Positions 26,982 through 36,402 of a DNA stretch of 64,000 bases are shown here, piece by piece; positions within the stretch are counted from its first letter, which is position 1; every line of letters begins with the position of its first letter. The position numbers and the translations under genes are program-made. The notes under the pieces were generated by a model. The model did not search any database and was not told the DNA's origin. It worked only from the letters and a program-made list of their open reading frames with translations. Source of the DNA: Armatimonadota bacterium (GTDB lineage: Bacteria > Armatimonadota > UBA5829); NCBI GenBank assembly GCA_039679645.1, contig JBDKUO010000004.1, positions 1 through 64,000 on the forward strand. Direction: 5' to 3'.

Positions 26982-29900
26982 TTACGCTACCTTTACAGTC
27001 GAGCTACCCAAGACTCTCTCAACTTCTTCTACAAAACGTGTTGTAGCCATTACCTTATATGAAGTTGCAATCTTCTGGCGGGTACCGCAGTGAAACATCC
27101 AGAAATAGACCGGGCTATCGCCGGGGTTGGCTTCGAGTATGTGCTTTAGTATATCGAGACGGATATTAGGAGTGCCGTTGATCTTGATGTGGACCTTTCG
27201 GTGTCCGTTGCCGTTAGCCCTGCCGTTACTGTGTGCCAGCGGCGTGACCGACTCTCCCCTTATCTCGACTTCAACAGTGTTGTCCTCTTCATCACCTGCA
27301 AGCCGCTCCCTGTGGCTTGCCTTGCCTTTGATGAGCACAACCCTGTCTTTAATGAGCTGGCTCTCACAATTTTTGAAGTCGCGTGGAAAGAACGTGACAT
27401 TGATCGACCCGTAGAGGTCTTCGATCTTTGCGAAGCCCATCTTGTCGTTTCTGCGGGTGATCTTGATGCGCACATCAGTAATGATCCCGCCTATCACACA
27501 CTCCTGGTCGTTGTCGAGTTCTTTGTAGTTCGATGCATTTGCCGAGCAGCTTTTTTCGAGCTGAGCGCGCATATTATCCAGCGGATGGCCCGACAGATAC
27601 AGCCCCACCAGGTCCTTCTCCATCGTATATATCTGATCCAGAGGATATTCACCGAGATGTGCATATTTGCCAGCGTCGAACCCACTGACAATTTCGTCCA
27701 TGTCCGAACCGAAGAGGCCCGTCTGCCCGTTTTTCTGATCTTTGAGCCTGGATGCAGCCGCACTCATGGCGTCCGGCATCATCTCCATAAGCTGCGCGCG
27801 GTTAGGCAGAACCGATGAAAATGCCCCCACCTTGATCAGGCACTCCAAGCTGCTCTTATTCATAGCGGCTTCGGCCTGCACTCTCTCGCAGAAGTCGAAG
27901 AGGTCTTTGAACTTGCCACCGGCGTTCCTCGCAGCCACCATTCCTTCAATCACGCCTTTGCTGCAGCCCTTCACGGCTCCGAGTCCGAATCTGATTCCGC
28001 CGTCTTCCACTTCAAAGTCCGCGCCGCTCGCATTAACATCCGGCGGCAAGATAGGTATATTGAACCGCTTACAGTCATCTATATAGATAGAGAGCTTTTC
28101 TTTGTCGTCCATATTAGCCGAAATGAGCGCTGCATAGTACTCTGCGGGATAGGTGGCCTTCATATAAGCAGTGCGATACGCCACAAACGCGTAACAGACC
28201 GCATGCGCTTTGTTAAAAGCATAACCCGCAAAAGGTTCCACCTGCTCATATATCTTAGTCGCAATTTTTTCGGAGACGCCGTTTACCTTTGCGCCCTCAA
28301 GGAATTTCTCCTTCTGCTTGTCCATAATCTCTTTGTTTTTAGAGGACATAGCTTTTCGGAGAACGTCAGCCTGGCCCATAGTGAATCCGCCGATAGACTG
28401 CGCAATACGCAGCACCTGTTCCTGATAGCAGATAACGCCGTAAGTTTCCTTGAGAATAGGTTCGAGTGATGGATGCAGATATGTAATAGGCTCCTGACCG
28501 AACTTGGAGCGCACAAACTTCGGAATAAACGCCATCGGCCCCGGTCTATATAGGGCGACAATAGCCGCAAGCTCCCTGACCGAGTTTGGCTTAAGCTCGA
28601 TAACGTTTCGTCGCATACCCGCGCCTTCGAGCTGGAACACACCGTTTGTGTCGCCCCGGCCCAACATTTCGTACGTCTTTTTGTCGTCCAGGGGGATGTT
28701 CATGATGTCGATATCGATCCCCTGACTCTTCTTTACATTTTTGATCGAGTTCGCAAGGATCGTAAGGTTCGCCAGACCCAGGAAGTCCATCTTGAGCAGT
28801 CCGACCTTCGCGATGTCCTTCTTCGCCATCTGTGCGACAAACTCGCCCTTGCCCCCCTGCTGCACCGGCACATGATCGGTCAGCGGGTCATAGGATATCA
28901 GCACGCCCGCCGCATGCACTCCCACATTTCGATTGATCCCCTCAAGACTCTTGGCTGTATCTATCAGCTTCCTGACGGAATGGCTGCTGTCATACGCGTT
29001 TTTGAGGTCGACATTTACTTCCATCGCCTGATCGATAGTCATACCTATCGGCATAGATGGGATCATCTTGCATATCCTATCGACCTCCGGCAGATCCATT
29101 CCCAATACACGTCCGCAGTCACGCACCGCTGCGCGCGCCTTCATAGACCCGAAAGTCGCGATCTGACCTACGCGGTCCCGGCCATATTTCTTGCAGACGT
29201 ATTGTATAAGCTCCTCACGCCGGTCGTCCTGAATATCCAGGTCGACATCAGGCATCTCCACACGTTCCGGGTTCAGGAATCGCTCAAAGGCAAGGCCATA
29301 TTCTATAGGATCGACATCAGTAATCCCAAGTCCGTATCCCACCAGACTCGACGCAGCCGAACCTCTCGCGCCTACATACATCCCGGCATTACGCGCGAAG
29401 TCCGTAAAGTCGCGCACTATGAGCATATACAGGGGAAAGCCGCAGTCGTTGATGATCTTGCACTCATACTCAAACTGTTTCCTATAATCATCAGGCGGCT
29501 CCTTGCCCAAGCGCCTCTTGAGACCTTCCCAGGCCTCATTGTGCATGTAGTTATCAGGGGTTATATTTTCCGGCACACCCGGGTCAGGGAGCTTGGATCG
29601 TCCGAAGTCGAACTCAATATTGCACCTCTCGGCAATCTCGAGGGTGTTTTCCAGCGCCTGAGGTATTTCCGGGAAGAGCTTGGCCATTTCTTCCTGGCTC
29701 TTCATATAGAACTGATCAGAGCCAAAGCGAAATCTGTTGGGATCGTCCAGTGTCGATCCAGTTTGTATGCAAAGCAGCACATCGTGCGCTTCGGCATCTT
29801 TTTTATTTGTGTAGTGGATATCGTTAGTGGCTACCAGCCTCAGACCCATACGCTTCGAGATATCCAGCAAGGCCTCGTTTACAGGCTTTTGTTCACGCAG

Positions 29901-30443
29901 GCCATGGTCCTGGAGTTCAAGATAGAAATTGTCTTTGCCAAAGATATCGATATATTCGCCCAGAGACCTGTCGACCCTCTCGAAGTCGTTTTTCATGATC
30001 AGATTGGGGATCTCTCCGCCAAGGCATGCCGTAAGCGCGATCAGCTCGTCGCTGTATTCGGCCAGCAGTTCTTTATCTACTCTGGGCTTATAGTAGAAAC
30101 CTTCGGAGAATGCAGTGCTTACAAGTTTTATGAGGTTCTTGTAGCCCTTTTCGCTCTTTGCCAGCAGCACCAGGTGATACTGCTCTTTATCGAGTCTGGG
30201 ATCCCTGAGTGTACGGTGGCGCGGAGCAACATACACCTCACACCCCATAATCGGCTTGATCCCGGCTGACTTGGCCTCGCTGTAGAACATGAGGTTGCCG
30301 TACATAACACCGTGATCGGTGATGGCAACCGAGGGCATCTCATACTTGACGGCTGTCTTAATGATGTCCTTGATCCGGCTCGCGCCGTCTAGAATGCTAT
30401 ATTCGGTGTGAGTATGAAGATGAACGAATCCTGGCGCGCCCAT
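26982..30443 (-). CDS. dnaE: DNA polymerase III subunit alpha
   Basis: A 1153-residue replicative polymerase, the expected length. The N-terminal PHP domain (VHLHTHTEYSILDGASR), the polymerase core with MPDVDLDIQDDRRE (catalytic Asp residues), VGARGSAASSLVGY, the thumb and fingers region, a helix-hairpin-helix and a C-terminal OB fold are all present. It makes DNA on both strands as part of the replisome. A 465-codon open frame on the opposite strand is a shadow. Just downstream of its start, on the upstream side, the chromosome meets the mosaic block (about 30.64 kb). Confidence 0.97.
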   Translation of the reverse strand: MGAPGFVHLHTHTEYSILDGASRIKDIIKTAVKYEMPSVAITDHGVMYGNLMFYSEAKSAGIKPIMGCEVYVAPRHRTLRDPRLDKEQYHLVLLAKSEKGYKNLIKLVSTAFSEGFYYKPRVDKELLAEYSDELIALTACLGGEIPNLIMKNDFERVDRSLGEYIDIFGKDNFYLELQDHGLREQKPVNEALLDISKRMGLRLVATNDIHYTNKKDAEAHDVLLCIQTGSTLDDPNRFRFGSDQFYMKSQEEMAKLFPEIPQALENTLEIAERCNIEFDFGRSKLPDPGVPENITPDNYMHNEAWEGLKRRLGKEPPDDYRKQFEYECKIINDCGFPLYMLIVRDFTDFARNAGMYVGARGSAASSLVGYGLGITDVDPIEYGLAFERFLNPERVEMPDVDLDIQDDRREELIQYVCKKYGRDRVGQIATFGSMKARAAVRDCGRVLGMDLPEVDRICKMIPSMPIGMTIDQAMEVNVDLKNAYDSSHSVRKLIDTAKSLEGINRNVGVHAAGVLISYDPLTDHVPVQQGGKGEFVAQMAKKDIAKVGLLKMDFLGLANLTILANSIKNVKKSQGIDIDIMNIPLDDKKTYEMLGRGDTNGVFQLEGAGMRRNVIELKPNSVRELAAIVALYRPGPMAFIPKFVRSKFGQEPITYLHPSLEPILKETYGVICYQEQVLRIAQSIGGFTMGQADVLRKAMSSKNKEIMDKQKEKFLEGAKVNGVSEKIATKIYEQVEPFAGYAFNKAHAVCYAFVAYRTAYMKATYPAEYYAALISANMDDKEKLSIYIDDCKRFNIPILPPDVNASGADFEVEDGGIRFGLGAVKGCSKGVIEGMVAARNAGGKFKDLFDFCERVQAEAAMNKSSLECLIKVGAFSSVLPNRAQLMEMMPDAMSAAASRLKDQKNGQTGLFGSDMDEIVSGFDAGKYAHLGEYPLDQIYTMEKDLVGLYLSGHPLDNMRAQLEKSCSANASNYKELDNDQECVIGGIITDVRIKITRRNDKMGFAKIEDLYGSINVTFFPRDFKNCESQLIKDRVVLIKGKASHRERLAGDEEDNTVEVEIRGESVTPLAHSNGRANGNGHRKVHIKINGTPNIRLDILKHILEANPGDSPVYFWMFHCGTRQKIATSYKVMATTRFVEEVERVLGSSTVKVA

Positions 30444-30623
30444 GGAACTTCCTTGTGATGAAATTAGCTGTCAGACACCATTTTACCACAGCCGAGCCTT
30501 TTCGCAGCGCTTAATAGAAGATATTTCCACGGAGATATAAGCAGTGACTTATCCCTCGACAATAATACGAACTCTTTGTTGCCTATATCCGCAAAATCCA
30601 TAGATGCATCAGCTTCGATATCT

Positions 30624-31181
30624 CTATCCCATAGCTTGCAAAGCTCCGTACCAGGCCTTGTTGACCTGGTCGCGGGTCCGTGCTCTGAGCTTCTCAAGCC
30701 GGGCTATGAAGTCGTCGCTAAGCGGCTTGGTATACTGGCGCATCCGCTGTTCGCTCACACCCAGCGCCGCGATGATCAGCGGCTCGTATTTGTAGAACGT
30801 CTTTGCAAGGTTGGTGAGCGCCTTGCCGCCAAACTCCTCGGTTCCGACATGGATGTGGAGGCCACACTTCTCATCGACCTGGGCTCCGCACCTGCGGACC
30901 GCCCGGACCACTTCCTGCAGGTCCGCGATGTCCTCGTAGCACAGGACCGGGCTAACTATCTCGGCGCGCAAGTGGGCAGCGACACTGGCGAGTGAGGAGT
31001 CCGCCACCACTTTCCACACGCGATTCTTGTCATCTCTCACTTCCCAGGGATCATAAGAGGAGGATCCAGCCACATGGCTTACCTCGCCACCGACCACGCT
31101 CTGGATGGCTCTGGCGACTGTTCCCCGCTCTCGTTTTATGGTCTCTATCTCTATTCCGAACCTGAGTTCCTGTAGCTTCAA
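30624..31181 (-). pseudogene. Truncated amidoligase-family gene
   Basis: The 185-residue product begins like an amidoligase (ATP-grasp-like enzymes that form amide bonds in peptides): FGIEIETIKRERGT with the conserved Glu pair, DSSLASVAAHLRAEIVSP and CGLHIHVG. The last part stops at VNKAWYGALQAMG, whereas family members continue for about 100 residues with a conserved catalytic region. The coding similarity ends at about 30.65 kb, next to the dnaE side. It has a normal TTG start and ribosome site (GGAGGT), so it was once a real gene, now broken at the edge of the mosaic block. Confidence 0.7.
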
Positions 31182-31339
31182 TTGGCGCTACCTCCGTTAG
31201 TTGCTGAACAGAACAGATGTTCTGCGCGCAACCAATTGGTGCCTCAAACGCGGCAGTGAAGTCAAGAGAAACATCGCGAATCCGAACAGAAACCGTGTTC
31301 TTACGTGGTAGTGGCGGAGTGGGCCTGATCCGGGTGGGT

Positions 31340-31792
31340 AATGGCCACTCCTGCAAGCAGCATCGCCGATACCGAAAACCCTTATCGCATCCGAGAGAGA
31401 CCATATACAAGCAGCATAGACAAAGCCGCTCCCGCGAACGCGAGCAGCGAAGCGCCGGACATTCCGATCACTGTGAACGCCAAGCCCAGCCGGGTCTGCA
31501 GAGCCGCGCCGAACGACGCACCGCTCGCGACTCCTAACGTAGACTCGGTCGCAAGAGGGTTCCTGAACATGGCCTGGAAGACCATTCCGCTGACAGCTAG
31601 AGCTGACCCAGCGAGAAATGCCGTGAGCGTTCGTGGGAGTCTCAGCGACCAGAAGATCGACGACTCGATGTCCGACGGGTCGGGATGTATCACTGCGCTT
31701 ATTCCCGTGACCATGGTTCCCACCAGTGGCATAATGACCAGACACGCTGCCGCAAGCACTGCGAAAAATATGAGTATAGAGACCCTCTTCAA
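31340..31792 (-). pseudogene. btuC: Broken cobalamin ABC transporter permease (btuC/FecCD family)
   Basis: The first 136 codons encode the N-terminal half of a FecCD-type permease: a hydrophobic first helix, then [20 protein letters not shown] and [20 protein letters not shown], the classic FecCD signature. A TAA follows at 31382, and the same frame then reads GFSVSAMLLAGVAI, the expected continuation, before similarity ends at about 31340. So there is one nonsense codon and the remaining 160 or so residues are deleted. The TTG start overlaps the btuD stop (TTGA), with GGAGG upstream. Without it, BtuD and BtuF have no permease encoded here. Confidence 0.8.
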
Positions 31793-32577
31793 CGGCCACC
31801 TCCAGACGGCGCAAGCATTAGCAGATCCGAACACTCGGCTGAATATGCCGTGAACCGCGTCTCGTAAATGGCTTCGAGTATACCGTCCGATATGAGCTTA
31901 TTAGAATCTCCGTCAAAACAGATAGAGCCGTGTTTCAACGCCAACACGCGATTGCTGAGAGCTATCGCCTGATTGATGTCGTGAGTCACGGCGATGACTG
32001 TGACGCCGCGATCCTTATGCATTCGTTTCAGAAGCTCTGAGCATTCCACATGGTGCTTATAATCTAGGAAAGCAGTCGGCTCGTCGAGCAGGAGCAGCTT
32101 TGCGCCCTGGACAAGCGCGGCGGCGACGAACGCCATCTGCTTCTCACCACCGCTCAAGCTGTCGATGTCTCTAGTAGCAAACTGATCGATTCCCACTTCG
32201 CGAAGAGTCTTCTCAACGATGGTCCTGTCTTCTCGAGAAATCAAAGTGAACGGGCTCAGATATGGGTAGCGTCCCATCAGCACAAACTCCTCGACTGTGA
32301 ACGGGAGCGAGCGTCCGCCGGGCTGTGGGACATAGCCAATGAGTGTGGCGAGCCTGCGCTGGCTAAGCTTGTACACTGGCGCACCGAAGAGGGTGATCTC
32401 GCCTGTCCACCCGGTAAGCACTCTGTTCAGACATTTGATGAGCGTGGACTTACCTGCACCGTTGGGGCCGATGATCGAAACGAATTCGCCCTCGTCCACT
32501 CTGAAAGACACATCCGCAAGTATGGGATTCTTGTCGTAGGCAAACCCCAGGTCGCGGACATCCAGCACACAACTCAT
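31789..32577 (-). CDS. btuD: Cobalamin/iron-chelate ABC transporter ATP-binding protein
   Basis: A 262-residue ATPase of the FecE/BtuD family: Walker [11 protein letters not shown]-loop with [12 protein letters not shown], signature LSGGEKQ and Walker [10 protein letters not shown]. It would hydrolyse ATP to drive import of cobalamin through a BtuC dimer in the inner membrane. The start is taken at 32577, where ATG overlaps the BtuF stop (TAATG); an in-frame ATG 15 nt earlier is also possible. The final codons overlap the btuC start. It belongs to a riboswitch-controlled B12 operon. Confidence 0.9.
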   Translation of the reverse strand: MSCVLDVRDLGFAYDKNPILADVSFRVDEGEFVSIIGPNGAGKSTLIKCLNRVLTGWTGEITLFGAPVYKLSQRRLATLIGYVPQPGGRSLPFTVEEFVLMGRYPYLSPFTLISREDRTIVEKTLREVGIDQFATRDIDSLSGGEKQMAFVAAALVQGAKLLLLDEPTAFLDYKHHVECSELLKRMHKDRGVTVIAVTHDINQAIALSNRVLALKHGSICFDGDSNKLISDGILEAIYETRFTAYSAECSDLLMLAPSGGGR

Positions 32578-33485
32578 TATTTGCGGCTCCATTCGATCTC
32601 GGGGTGAATTGCTCTGGCAATGTCTTCCAGGGTCTCGATGAACCTAGGACCGGGCACGACGACGTAGTCACTTGTAAGCGTATAAACCCTGTTGTTCTTC
32701 ACGGCCGATACGTGGGACAGCGTGTTCCATTCGCCGACAGACTTCTCGATCCGGTTCTTCCCCTTGCCCGGGGCGAGATCGATAATGATGTCCGGGTTGA
32801 GCCTGGTTATTCCTTCTCCTGAAAGCGCGGGGGTCTTAGCGATGTTGCTATCGTAGGCGTTTCTGCCTCCGGCAATACCGATGATCTCATCGTAGAAGTT
32901 GTTCTTGCCGGCAACGTATATCTCGCTGACTCCTCCGCCCATTGACCGTCCGATGGAGATCAGCACGCTCGGTCGGTTCAAGCCCTTGGTCCGCCTCTTT
33001 ACTTCATCGATTCTGCCCTGAATGCCTGAGACCAGTTTGTTAGCTCTATCATCAGCGCCAATGGTGTGCCCAATCTTTGTGATGGAGGCGATGATGCCGG
33101 GAATAGTGTTCTGGTTCACCGTGAGCACGCGCAGACCAAGATCAGTGAGCTTCTTCGCTGATTCCTTGTTTTCCACCGTGACTATAACGAGATCCGGCTT
33201 GAGCCTTACGATGGCCTCGAAGTTGGGGTCGATGTATCCGCCGATCTTAGCGATCTTCTTCGCCTCCGGCGGATAGCAGCAATAACGTGTCACTCCTACC
33301 AGCCTATCACCGGCCCCGAGAGCGAACACCGTCTCAGTTATGCTGGGAGCAAGTGAGACGATCCGATTTACGGCTGCGGCCTGACGAGTGAGGTGATGGC
33401 CGAAATCAACCTGCGCCTGCCTGGCGGCGTACATTCCGACGCAGACCAGCACAATAACAAGCAATATTGGAAGGAGCTTTCTCAT
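32577..33485 (-). CDS. btuF: Cobalamin-binding periplasmic protein
   Basis: A 302-residue substrate-binding protein: an N-terminal signal segment (LLPILLVIVLVCVGMYAA), then two lobes of the BtuF/helical-backbone type with RIVSLAPSITETVFALGAGD at the beginning and EIIGIAGGRNAY in the middle. Tyr/Trp-rich positions such as VGVTRYCCYPPEA fit a corrinoid pocket. It captures B12 in the periplasm and delivers it to BtuCD. It starts just after cobO (3-nt gap), and its stop overlaps the btuD start by 1 nt. Iron-siderophore binding is the usual alternative, but riboswitch and cobO context favour B12. Confidence 0.9.
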   Translation of the reverse strand: MRKLLPILLVIVLVCVGMYAARQAQVDFGHHLTRQAAAVNRIVSLAPSITETVFALGAGDRLVGVTRYCCYPPEAKKIAKIGGYIDPNFEAIVRLKPDLVIVTVENKESAKKLTDLGLRVLTVNQNTIPGIIASITKIGHTIGADDRANKLVSGIQGRIDEVKRRTKGLNRPSVLISIGRSMGGGVSEIYVAGKNNFYDEIIGIAGGRNAYDSNIAKTPALSGEGITRLNPDIIIDLAPGKGKNRIEKSVGEWNTLSHVSAVKNNRVYTLTSDYVVVPGPRFIETLEDIARAIHPEIEWSRK

Positions 33486-33488
33486 AGC

Positions 33489-34007
33489 CTAGCTCTCGAT
33501 TCCGGCTCGCGCGAGCACACCTTGAGTATAATAGTGCTTCACCTCACGCATTTCCGTGACGAGATCAGCACGCTCGACGATGCGATCATCGACATACCTG
33601 CCGGTGATTACCAGCTCAACATGCTCCGGCTTCGTATCGATGATCTCCAGCAGTTCGTCAACGCTGAATAGGTTGTAGTAGGTGGCAATATTGGCTTCGT
33701 CCATGATGACAAGCCCATATTCGCCCGATGCAACTGCACGACGCACTTCGTCCAGCCCCTGTCTGGCGACAAGCACATCATCCATCTCCGGTTCATTGCG
33801 AATGAAGCAGCGTCTCCCGAACTGCTTCAGTGTGATCTGGTCCGACAGCTTAGCGAATGAATGCAGCTCGCTGTAATCCATGCCTTTCACGAACTGACCG
33901 ATGAACACTCTCATGCCCGCGCCTGCAGCCCGCATTGCGAGCCCTAGCGCGGCTGTCGTCTTGCCCTTACCGTTGCCGGTATATACTTGAACATATCCCT
34001 TGCTCAT
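33489..34007 (-). CDS. cobO: Corrinoid adenosyltransferase
   Basis: A 172-residue enzyme of the CobO/BtuR/CobA type that adds the 5'-deoxyadenosyl group of ATP to cobalt(I) corrinoids, making the active coenzyme from imported vitamin. The P-loop GNGKGKTTAALG sits at residues 11-22, followed by FVKGMDYSELHSFAKL, VIMDEANIATYY (Walker B) and VELVITGRYVDDRIVE. It acts in the cytoplasm. The start ATG overlaps the end of the DUF71 gene by 4 nt. It fits salvage of imported B12 in the same operon. Confidence 0.95.
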   Translation of the reverse strand: MSKGYVQVYTGNGKGKTTAALGLAMRAAGAGMRVFIGQFVKGMDYSELHSFAKLSDQITLKQFGRRCFIRNEPEMDDVLVARQGLDEVRRAVASGEYGLVIMDEANIATYYNLFSVDELLEIIDTKPEHVELVITGRYVDDRIVERADLVTEMREVKHYYTQGVLARAGIES

Positions 34008-34702
34008 CTCACGACCTCCATTTCGTTTTCGGTGATGATAGGCAGCACCGAGTGGTTATCTATCTCAAAGATACTGCCGGTCTGAAACCGCACCGGCTCC
34101 TTGAACAGCGGTCCATCGTAGACGAATGTGTGGAACTCGCCATTCTCTCCGCAGGCGTCAACGTCTATTGCCTCAAGCTCGCCGATTAATCCGTCCTCGA
34201 TCTCACGACCAAGAAACCCGGCAGGCATGCGATCCGTATCGACCACGACAATGATAGCCTTGAACCCGGCCTCAATGAACTCGCGCACGAGTTCTCTTCG
34301 TGAAGCTTGCCACAACGGTTCGTGAGCAGTCAGACCGGACTCGCCGCAGACCCGCTCAACCCATTCCCGGTGAGGCTCAAGGTCGATATCGCCGAACACG
34401 CCGTGCAGGACTCCCTGCGACTTGAATGTCTCGGCGTTTTTCTTGAACTGCTCCTCGTAGCCCTTCCACGACGAGCGGGTCATGAGGATTGGCAGTTCCA
34501 TTGCTCACGCTTGCGCACGAAGGGAGTTCGGGTATAACCCGTGGGAGCGTGAGTGCGTCCCGGTCTCATCGATCATCGTGAAGAGCGACGCGCACGTGTG
34601 GCCCGCTTGGGTCATGCGATAAAGTGCCAGGCAGGAGTCTTTGCCTCCGCTCCACGATGCGAAGAAGTCGAAGCGTTCGCACGCTTGGTTGTCTTGGTTC
34701 AA
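34004..34702 (-). pseudogene. DUF71 (COG2102) ATP-PPase, B12-salvage type, with in-frame TGA
   Basis: The frame reads as one protein of about 231 residues, the normal family length, interrupted once by TGA (34505-34507). N-terminal part: FASWSGGKDSCLALYRM (ATP-PPase P-loop SGGKDS) and ETGTHSRSHGL; then RAQA-stop-AMELPILMTRSSW; then GVFGDIDLEPHREWVERVC and EPLWQASRRELVREFIEAGF. Published comparative genomics split DUF71 into a diphthamide group and a group predicted in B12 salvage, and the position here next to cobO and btuF fits the latter. The TGA may be a nonsense mutation (CGA to TGA is one transition). The TTG start has GGAGG upstream. The second half could restart at ATG 34501. Confidence 0.8.
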
Positions 34703-34768
34703 TGCTTGTAACCTCCGATTGTCAATGCATTCACCTCGCGGTATCATGACCGCGGGTGGACTTGAAGA

Positions 34769-34798
34769 CCGAAGGACTGGAGGCACCCGGTCCTTCGG
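34769..34798 (-). other. Intraoperonic hairpin
   Basis: CCGAAGGAC (34769-34777) pairs perfectly with GTCCTTCGG (34790-34798) around a 12-nt loop. On the minus strand it is followed by TCTTC rather than a T-run, so it is a weak terminator at best. It lies between the last PEP-CTERM gene and the DUF71 gene and may set the ratio of surface proteins to salvage proteins. Confidence 0.55.
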
Positions 34799-34813
34799 AA
34801 GTGGATGAGTTAT

Positions 34814-35473
34814 TTAGCTTACGCGTCTGCGCATAACAAGTCCACCCATACCTATCAGGCCGCTGACCATTGCTATTAGCGAACCTGGCTCCGGCACGGC
34901 AACAAAAGGAACATTCAACGGATACACGTTGGGGTCCCCGCTGAACCACTGAATTGCGTTGATGCCTTCAAGCTGACCATTTGCAAGCAATTCTTGGTTA
35001 TAACCGGCCATATTGGCGTTCCAGTCACCCAGCTTGGTCCAGTCAGAGCTCATGGCGCCCCATTTGGCATAGGGATCTGAGGTGCTGGCGAGATTCCAGC
35101 TTCCCAGTTCGTCGGCGTGCGTATGGTGATCTACACCGTCGTTGTAGACGATGTCTTCGAGGAATGCTCCACCATACCCGGAGGTCACGGTGAACACTCC
35201 GGCATTGTTGAGTGCATTGAGCATATCCGATTCGTACGCAGTACCGTCCCAGCGGAAGCCAAACGCGTGCGATTCGGTCTGATACGGACCTCCCATGATG
35301 TTCCAGTCCACAACGAGAATCGATTCGTTTGCTCCACTGCCTGCCCAGGCATCTACATCTATCCAAGCGGTTTTACCAGAGACCGAATTGAATTCATAAG
35401 GTGTCGCTGACGCTGCAGTGGCACCTAGAATCATCACTGCAACTGCAATTTTGAGAACCCTCGTAAGTTTCAT
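34814..35473 (-). CDS. PEP-CTERM surface protein, family B
   Basis: A 219-residue secreted protein: signal peptide (VAVMILGATAASA), one beta domain and a C-terminal PEP-CTERM anchor (VPEPGS, hydrophobic helix, RRR), which directs exosortase-type sorting to the outer surface. The domain carries IDVDAWAGSGANESILVVDW and AFGFRWDG, shared with the gene at 36403, so the two are paralogs. It lies in the cobalamin-riboswitch operon. I infer B12 or corrinoid handling at the cell surface; no biochemical evidence is visible. AAGGAG precedes the ATG. Confidence 0.85.
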   Translation of the reverse strand: MKLTRVLKIAVAVMILGATAASATPYEFNSVSGKTAWIDVDAWAGSGANESILVVDWNIMGGPYQTESHAFGFRWDGTAYESDMLNALNNAGVFTVTSGYGGAFLEDIVYNDGVDHHTHADELGSWNLASTSDPYAKWGAMSSDWTKLGDWNANMAGYNQELLANGQLEGINAIQWFSGDPNVYPLNVPFVAVPEPGSLIAMVSGLIGMGGLVMRRRVS

Positions 35474-35496
35474 TGTTTTGCTCCTTTGTATTAGTC

Positions 35497-36375
35497 TTAT
35501 GATCTTCTGCGTCTAGTCCCAAAGCCGATCAGACCGACGGCTCCGGTTACAAGCGCAAGCAGACTTGAGGGCTCGGGAACTGCGGCAACATCAGAGAATC
35601 CGTCGATCTCGCCACCGCTGAACCCCGAGACTCCCTCGACTTTAATATATTGAATCCAGCCAAAGCCCGATTCGGCCAGATCGAAGCCGGTGCCACCGGC
35701 GGAACCATCGAAGAGAGCAATCGCCTGAGCACCGGTCTTGCCCGCGAAATCCGCGCTGGTCAGACTGGGGTTGACCGGCTTGGTAAAGTCAGCTTGCGTA
35801 TTCGTCCAACAGGCGTTGGCGCTGTCCCAAAGATAGGCATTCGTTGGGAACATGGCGTCGGCGTAGGGGCCGTTGTTGTAGGTGTACCAGTCGGTGCCGT
35901 CCTGGCTGACCGAGACTTTCATGTTCTCCGCGAATATGCTGCCGTTAGTTAGCTTGTAGGTGTTCATATTGGTCGTGTCGGAGACGGTTCCGCTGCCGAC
36001 AAAGAACGAGTTACCGAAGACCAGGAAGTCGATACCGTAGGGGTTCAGCGGATCGTCCATTACCTGGTGGTCGAATTTCACCTCCATCCATTGGCCGGTG
36101 TTGAGGGTCGTAATGAGCTTCTCTCCGCTCGGGCCGACATTGTACGCGGGCTCGACAAGCTTTACCCGATGATTGCTGGTGTCGCCCCAGGTGTTCTTGA
36201 ACCATGTACTGGGCTGCCCAATGACTGCGTTGGGATCATTGTAGAGAGACGAACCGGTCAGATCGGATGAATAGCCGATAAGCGTCGTGGCATATGGGCT
36301 GAATGCGAACGCCGCGGCGCTCAACGCCATAAGCCCTGCTGTAAAGAGTGTAGTGATTGTTCTTTTGAGTTTCAT
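35497..36375 (-). CDS. PEP-CTERM surface protein, family A
   Basis: A 292-residue secreted protein with a signal peptide (LFTAGLMALSAAAFA), one large beta domain and a PEP-CTERM tail (VPEPSSLLAL then RRRR). The domain shares with the larger protein at 37271 the blocks DPNAVIGQPSTW, VKFDHQVMDDP with GNSFFVGSG, VSVSQDGTDWYTYNNGPY and AQAIALFDGSAGGTGFDLAE. This block order resembles a carbohydrate- or ligand-binding beta sandwich. It is 23 nt from its downstream neighbour and in the B12 operon. The function is inferred from context only. Confidence 0.85.
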   Translation of the reverse strand: MKLKRTITTLFTAGLMALSAAAFAFSPYATTLIGYSSDLTGSSLYNDPNAVIGQPSTWFKNTWGDTSNHRVKLVEPAYNVGPSGEKLITTLNTGQWMEVKFDHQVMDDPLNPYGIDFLVFGNSFFVGSGTVSDTTNMNTYKLTNGSIFAENMKVSVSQDGTDWYTYNNGPYADAMFPTNAYLWDSANACWTNTQADFTKPVNPSLTSADFAGKTGAQAIALFDGSAGGTGFDLAESGFGWIQYIKVEGVSGFSGGEIDGFSDVAAVPEPSSLLALVTGAVGLIGFGTRRRRS

Positions 36376-36402
36376 TGTGTTTTCCTCCTTATGGGTTCTG
36401 GG

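Noticed and set aside
28872-30269. Long open frame of 465 codons on the plus strand
   Set aside because: It lies opposite dnaE, has no ribosome site and shows no family motif, so it is a shadow of the polymerase gene.
31197-31814. 205-codon minus-strand frame overlapping btuC
   Set aside because: It is the btuC sequence in another frame; the residue pattern is Arg/His-rich and unlike a folded protein.
34505-34507. TGA in the DUF71 gene read as selenocysteine or glycine
   Set aside because: No SECIS-like stem was seen after it, the position is not a known redox Cys in the family, and prfB uses TGA as a stop here.
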